21,675 nucleotides of DNA from an uncultured Oscillibacter sp. (GTDB taxonomy: Bacteria; Bacillota; Clostridia; Oscillospirales; Oscillospiraceae): assembly GCA_946183175.1 (NCBI GenBank), contig CAMHBH010000018.1:1-21675 (forward strand), read 5' to 3'. This document shows, one piece after another, positions 21,011 to 21,675 of the stretch. The position numbers and the translations under genes are program-made. The number at the start of each line of letters is the position of its first letter. The stretch's first letter is position 1. The notes below the pieces were generated by a model. It ran no database searches, was not told where the DNA came from, and saw nothing but the letters and a program-made list of their open reading frames with translations.

Positions 21011-21675
21011 ATGAAAATAGTGATATTCGGCGGGACGACGGAGGGCCGGGAACTGTCCGGACTGCTGGCGGGGCGCGGCGCGGACATCGTGGTGAGCGTC
21101 GCGACGGACTACGGGCGCGAAGAACAGGGAGCGCGTGACGGCGTGACGGTCGTCGCGGGGCGGCGCAACCGCGCGGAAATGTCGGCGTTGCTGTACGGGG
21201 CGGCGCTGTGCGTCGACGCCACGCACCCCTACGCCGTGGAGGCTACGCGCACTATCCGGGACGCCTGCCGCGACACGCGCACGCCCTACCGCCGTTTGTC
21301 GCGGGAGGCAAGCGTGCTCGACGCCGACGCCGTGACAGTCCCGGACGCCGTAAGCGCAGCGGCGTACTTGCGCGGCACCGCCGGAAATGTCCTGCTGACG
21401 ACGGGCGCGAAGGAGTTACGCCCCTACGCCGTACTCGACCCGTCGCGGCTGTACGCGCGCGTACTGCCCACACACGAGGGACTGTCGGCCTGTGAGGCGG
21501 CGGGAATCCCGCGCCGGAATGTCATTGCCATGCGCGGGCCGTTCTCGCGGGAACTCAACGAGGCGTTGATACGGCAGTATCAAATCACGTACCTGGTGAC
21601 GAAGGACGGCGGGCGCGTCGGGGGGTTTCCGGAGAAGGCCGACGCGGCGCGGAATACGGGGGCCGTACTGGTGGT
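21011..21675 (+). CDS. cbiJ: Cobalt-precorrin-6A reductase (CbiJ/CobK), 3' end cut off
   Basis: The frame is open to the window edge (221 full codons), so the C-terminus is missing. The encoded protein is the CbiJ/CobK reductase, which reduces a double bond in (cobalt-)precorrin-6A with a nicotinamide cofactor. Motifs are 'IVIFGGTTEGRELSGLLA' at the nucleotide-binding N-terminus, 'VDATHPYAVEATR', 'RRLSRE', 'NVLLTTGAKELRPY', 'RVLPTHEG', 'VIAMRGPFSRELNEAL' and 'LVTKDGGRVGGFPEKADAA'. The last usually reads TKDSG. The start is ATG 21011, preceded by GGGAGG about seven bases away, 21 bp after cbiH. Missing pathway genes (cbiL, cbiC, cbiE/T, cbiA) may follow. Confidence 0.95.
   Translation, partial: MKIVIFGGTTEGRELSGLLAGRGADIVVSVATDYGREEQGARDGVTVVAGRRNRAEMSALLYGAALCVDATHPYAVEATRTIRDACRDTRTPYRRLSREASVLDADAVTVPDAVSAAAYLRGTAGNVLLTTGAKELRPYAVLDPSRLYARVLPTHEGLSACEAAGIPRRNVIAMRGPFSRELNEALIRQYQITYLVTKDGGRVGGFPEKADAARNTGAVLV

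Noticed and set aside
1..21675. tRNA, rRNA, insertion sequences or phage attachment sites.
   Set aside because: No cloverleaf-like sequence, transposase reading frame or integrase was seen in the window.

Overview
The window looks like chromosomal DNA from a GC-rich (about 60-63% G+C by eye) anaerobic Gram-positive bacterium, most likely a Clostridia member of the Oscillospirales type. The reasons are strong AGGAGG-type ribosome binding sites, clear sigma-A promoters, lipoprotein signal peptides, a Firmicutes-type glucitol PTS with GutM, a tyrosine kinase paired with a PHP-type (CpsB) phosphatase, and oxygen-independent (cbi) cobalamin genes. The taxon is an inference.

Layout. (1) 1-4691, plus strand: a glucitol/sorbitol PTS operon made of a PRD/EIIB/EIIA-type regulator cut by the window start, gutM, srlA, srlE, srlB and a HAD phosphatase. 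The EIIA protein SrlB has valine where the phospho-accepting histidine is expected. (2) 4692-5018: non-coding, with a terminator and then a promoter. (3) 5019-6182, plus: an unusual fusion of BspA-like leucine-rich repeats to a complete cytidine deaminase. It faces, tail to tail across a shared terminator, a minus-strand gene (6231-7361) for an acidic-repeat protein ending in a two-helix SLATT/DUF4231-like membrane domain. (4) 7527-8372, minus: an orphan molybdate-binding lipoprotein. (5) 8621-10941, plus: a one-piece Wzz-BY-kinase and its CpsB-type phosphatase, followed by tandem 34-bp terminator-like repeats. (6) 11094-12686, minus: iscS-iscU. (7) 12858 to the end, plus: a cobalamin operon. 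It starts with a lipoprotein fusing the cobaltochelatase CbiK to a FecB/BtuF-type receptor, then a FecCD permease and an ABC ATPase carrying a C-terminal eight-cysteine domain, then cbiD, cbiF, cbiG, cbiH and cbiJ (cut by the window end).

How the genes work together. In region 7, an extracytoplasmic chelatase-receptor, its importer and five ring-contraction-stage enzymes are transcribed together with 11-nt and 4-nt overlaps, suggesting that capture or metallation of a tetrapyrrole or cobalt outside the membrane is coupled to corrin synthesis inside. The iscS and cbi promoters lie back to back with their -35 boxes 21 bp apart, hinting at shared metal-responsive control.

Whole-window signal. 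The tetranucleotide GATC occurs once in 21,675 bp (2821-2824), where roughly 70-80 are expected from base composition. Codon choice appears to avoid it actively, pointing to long-term selection such as restriction at GATC.
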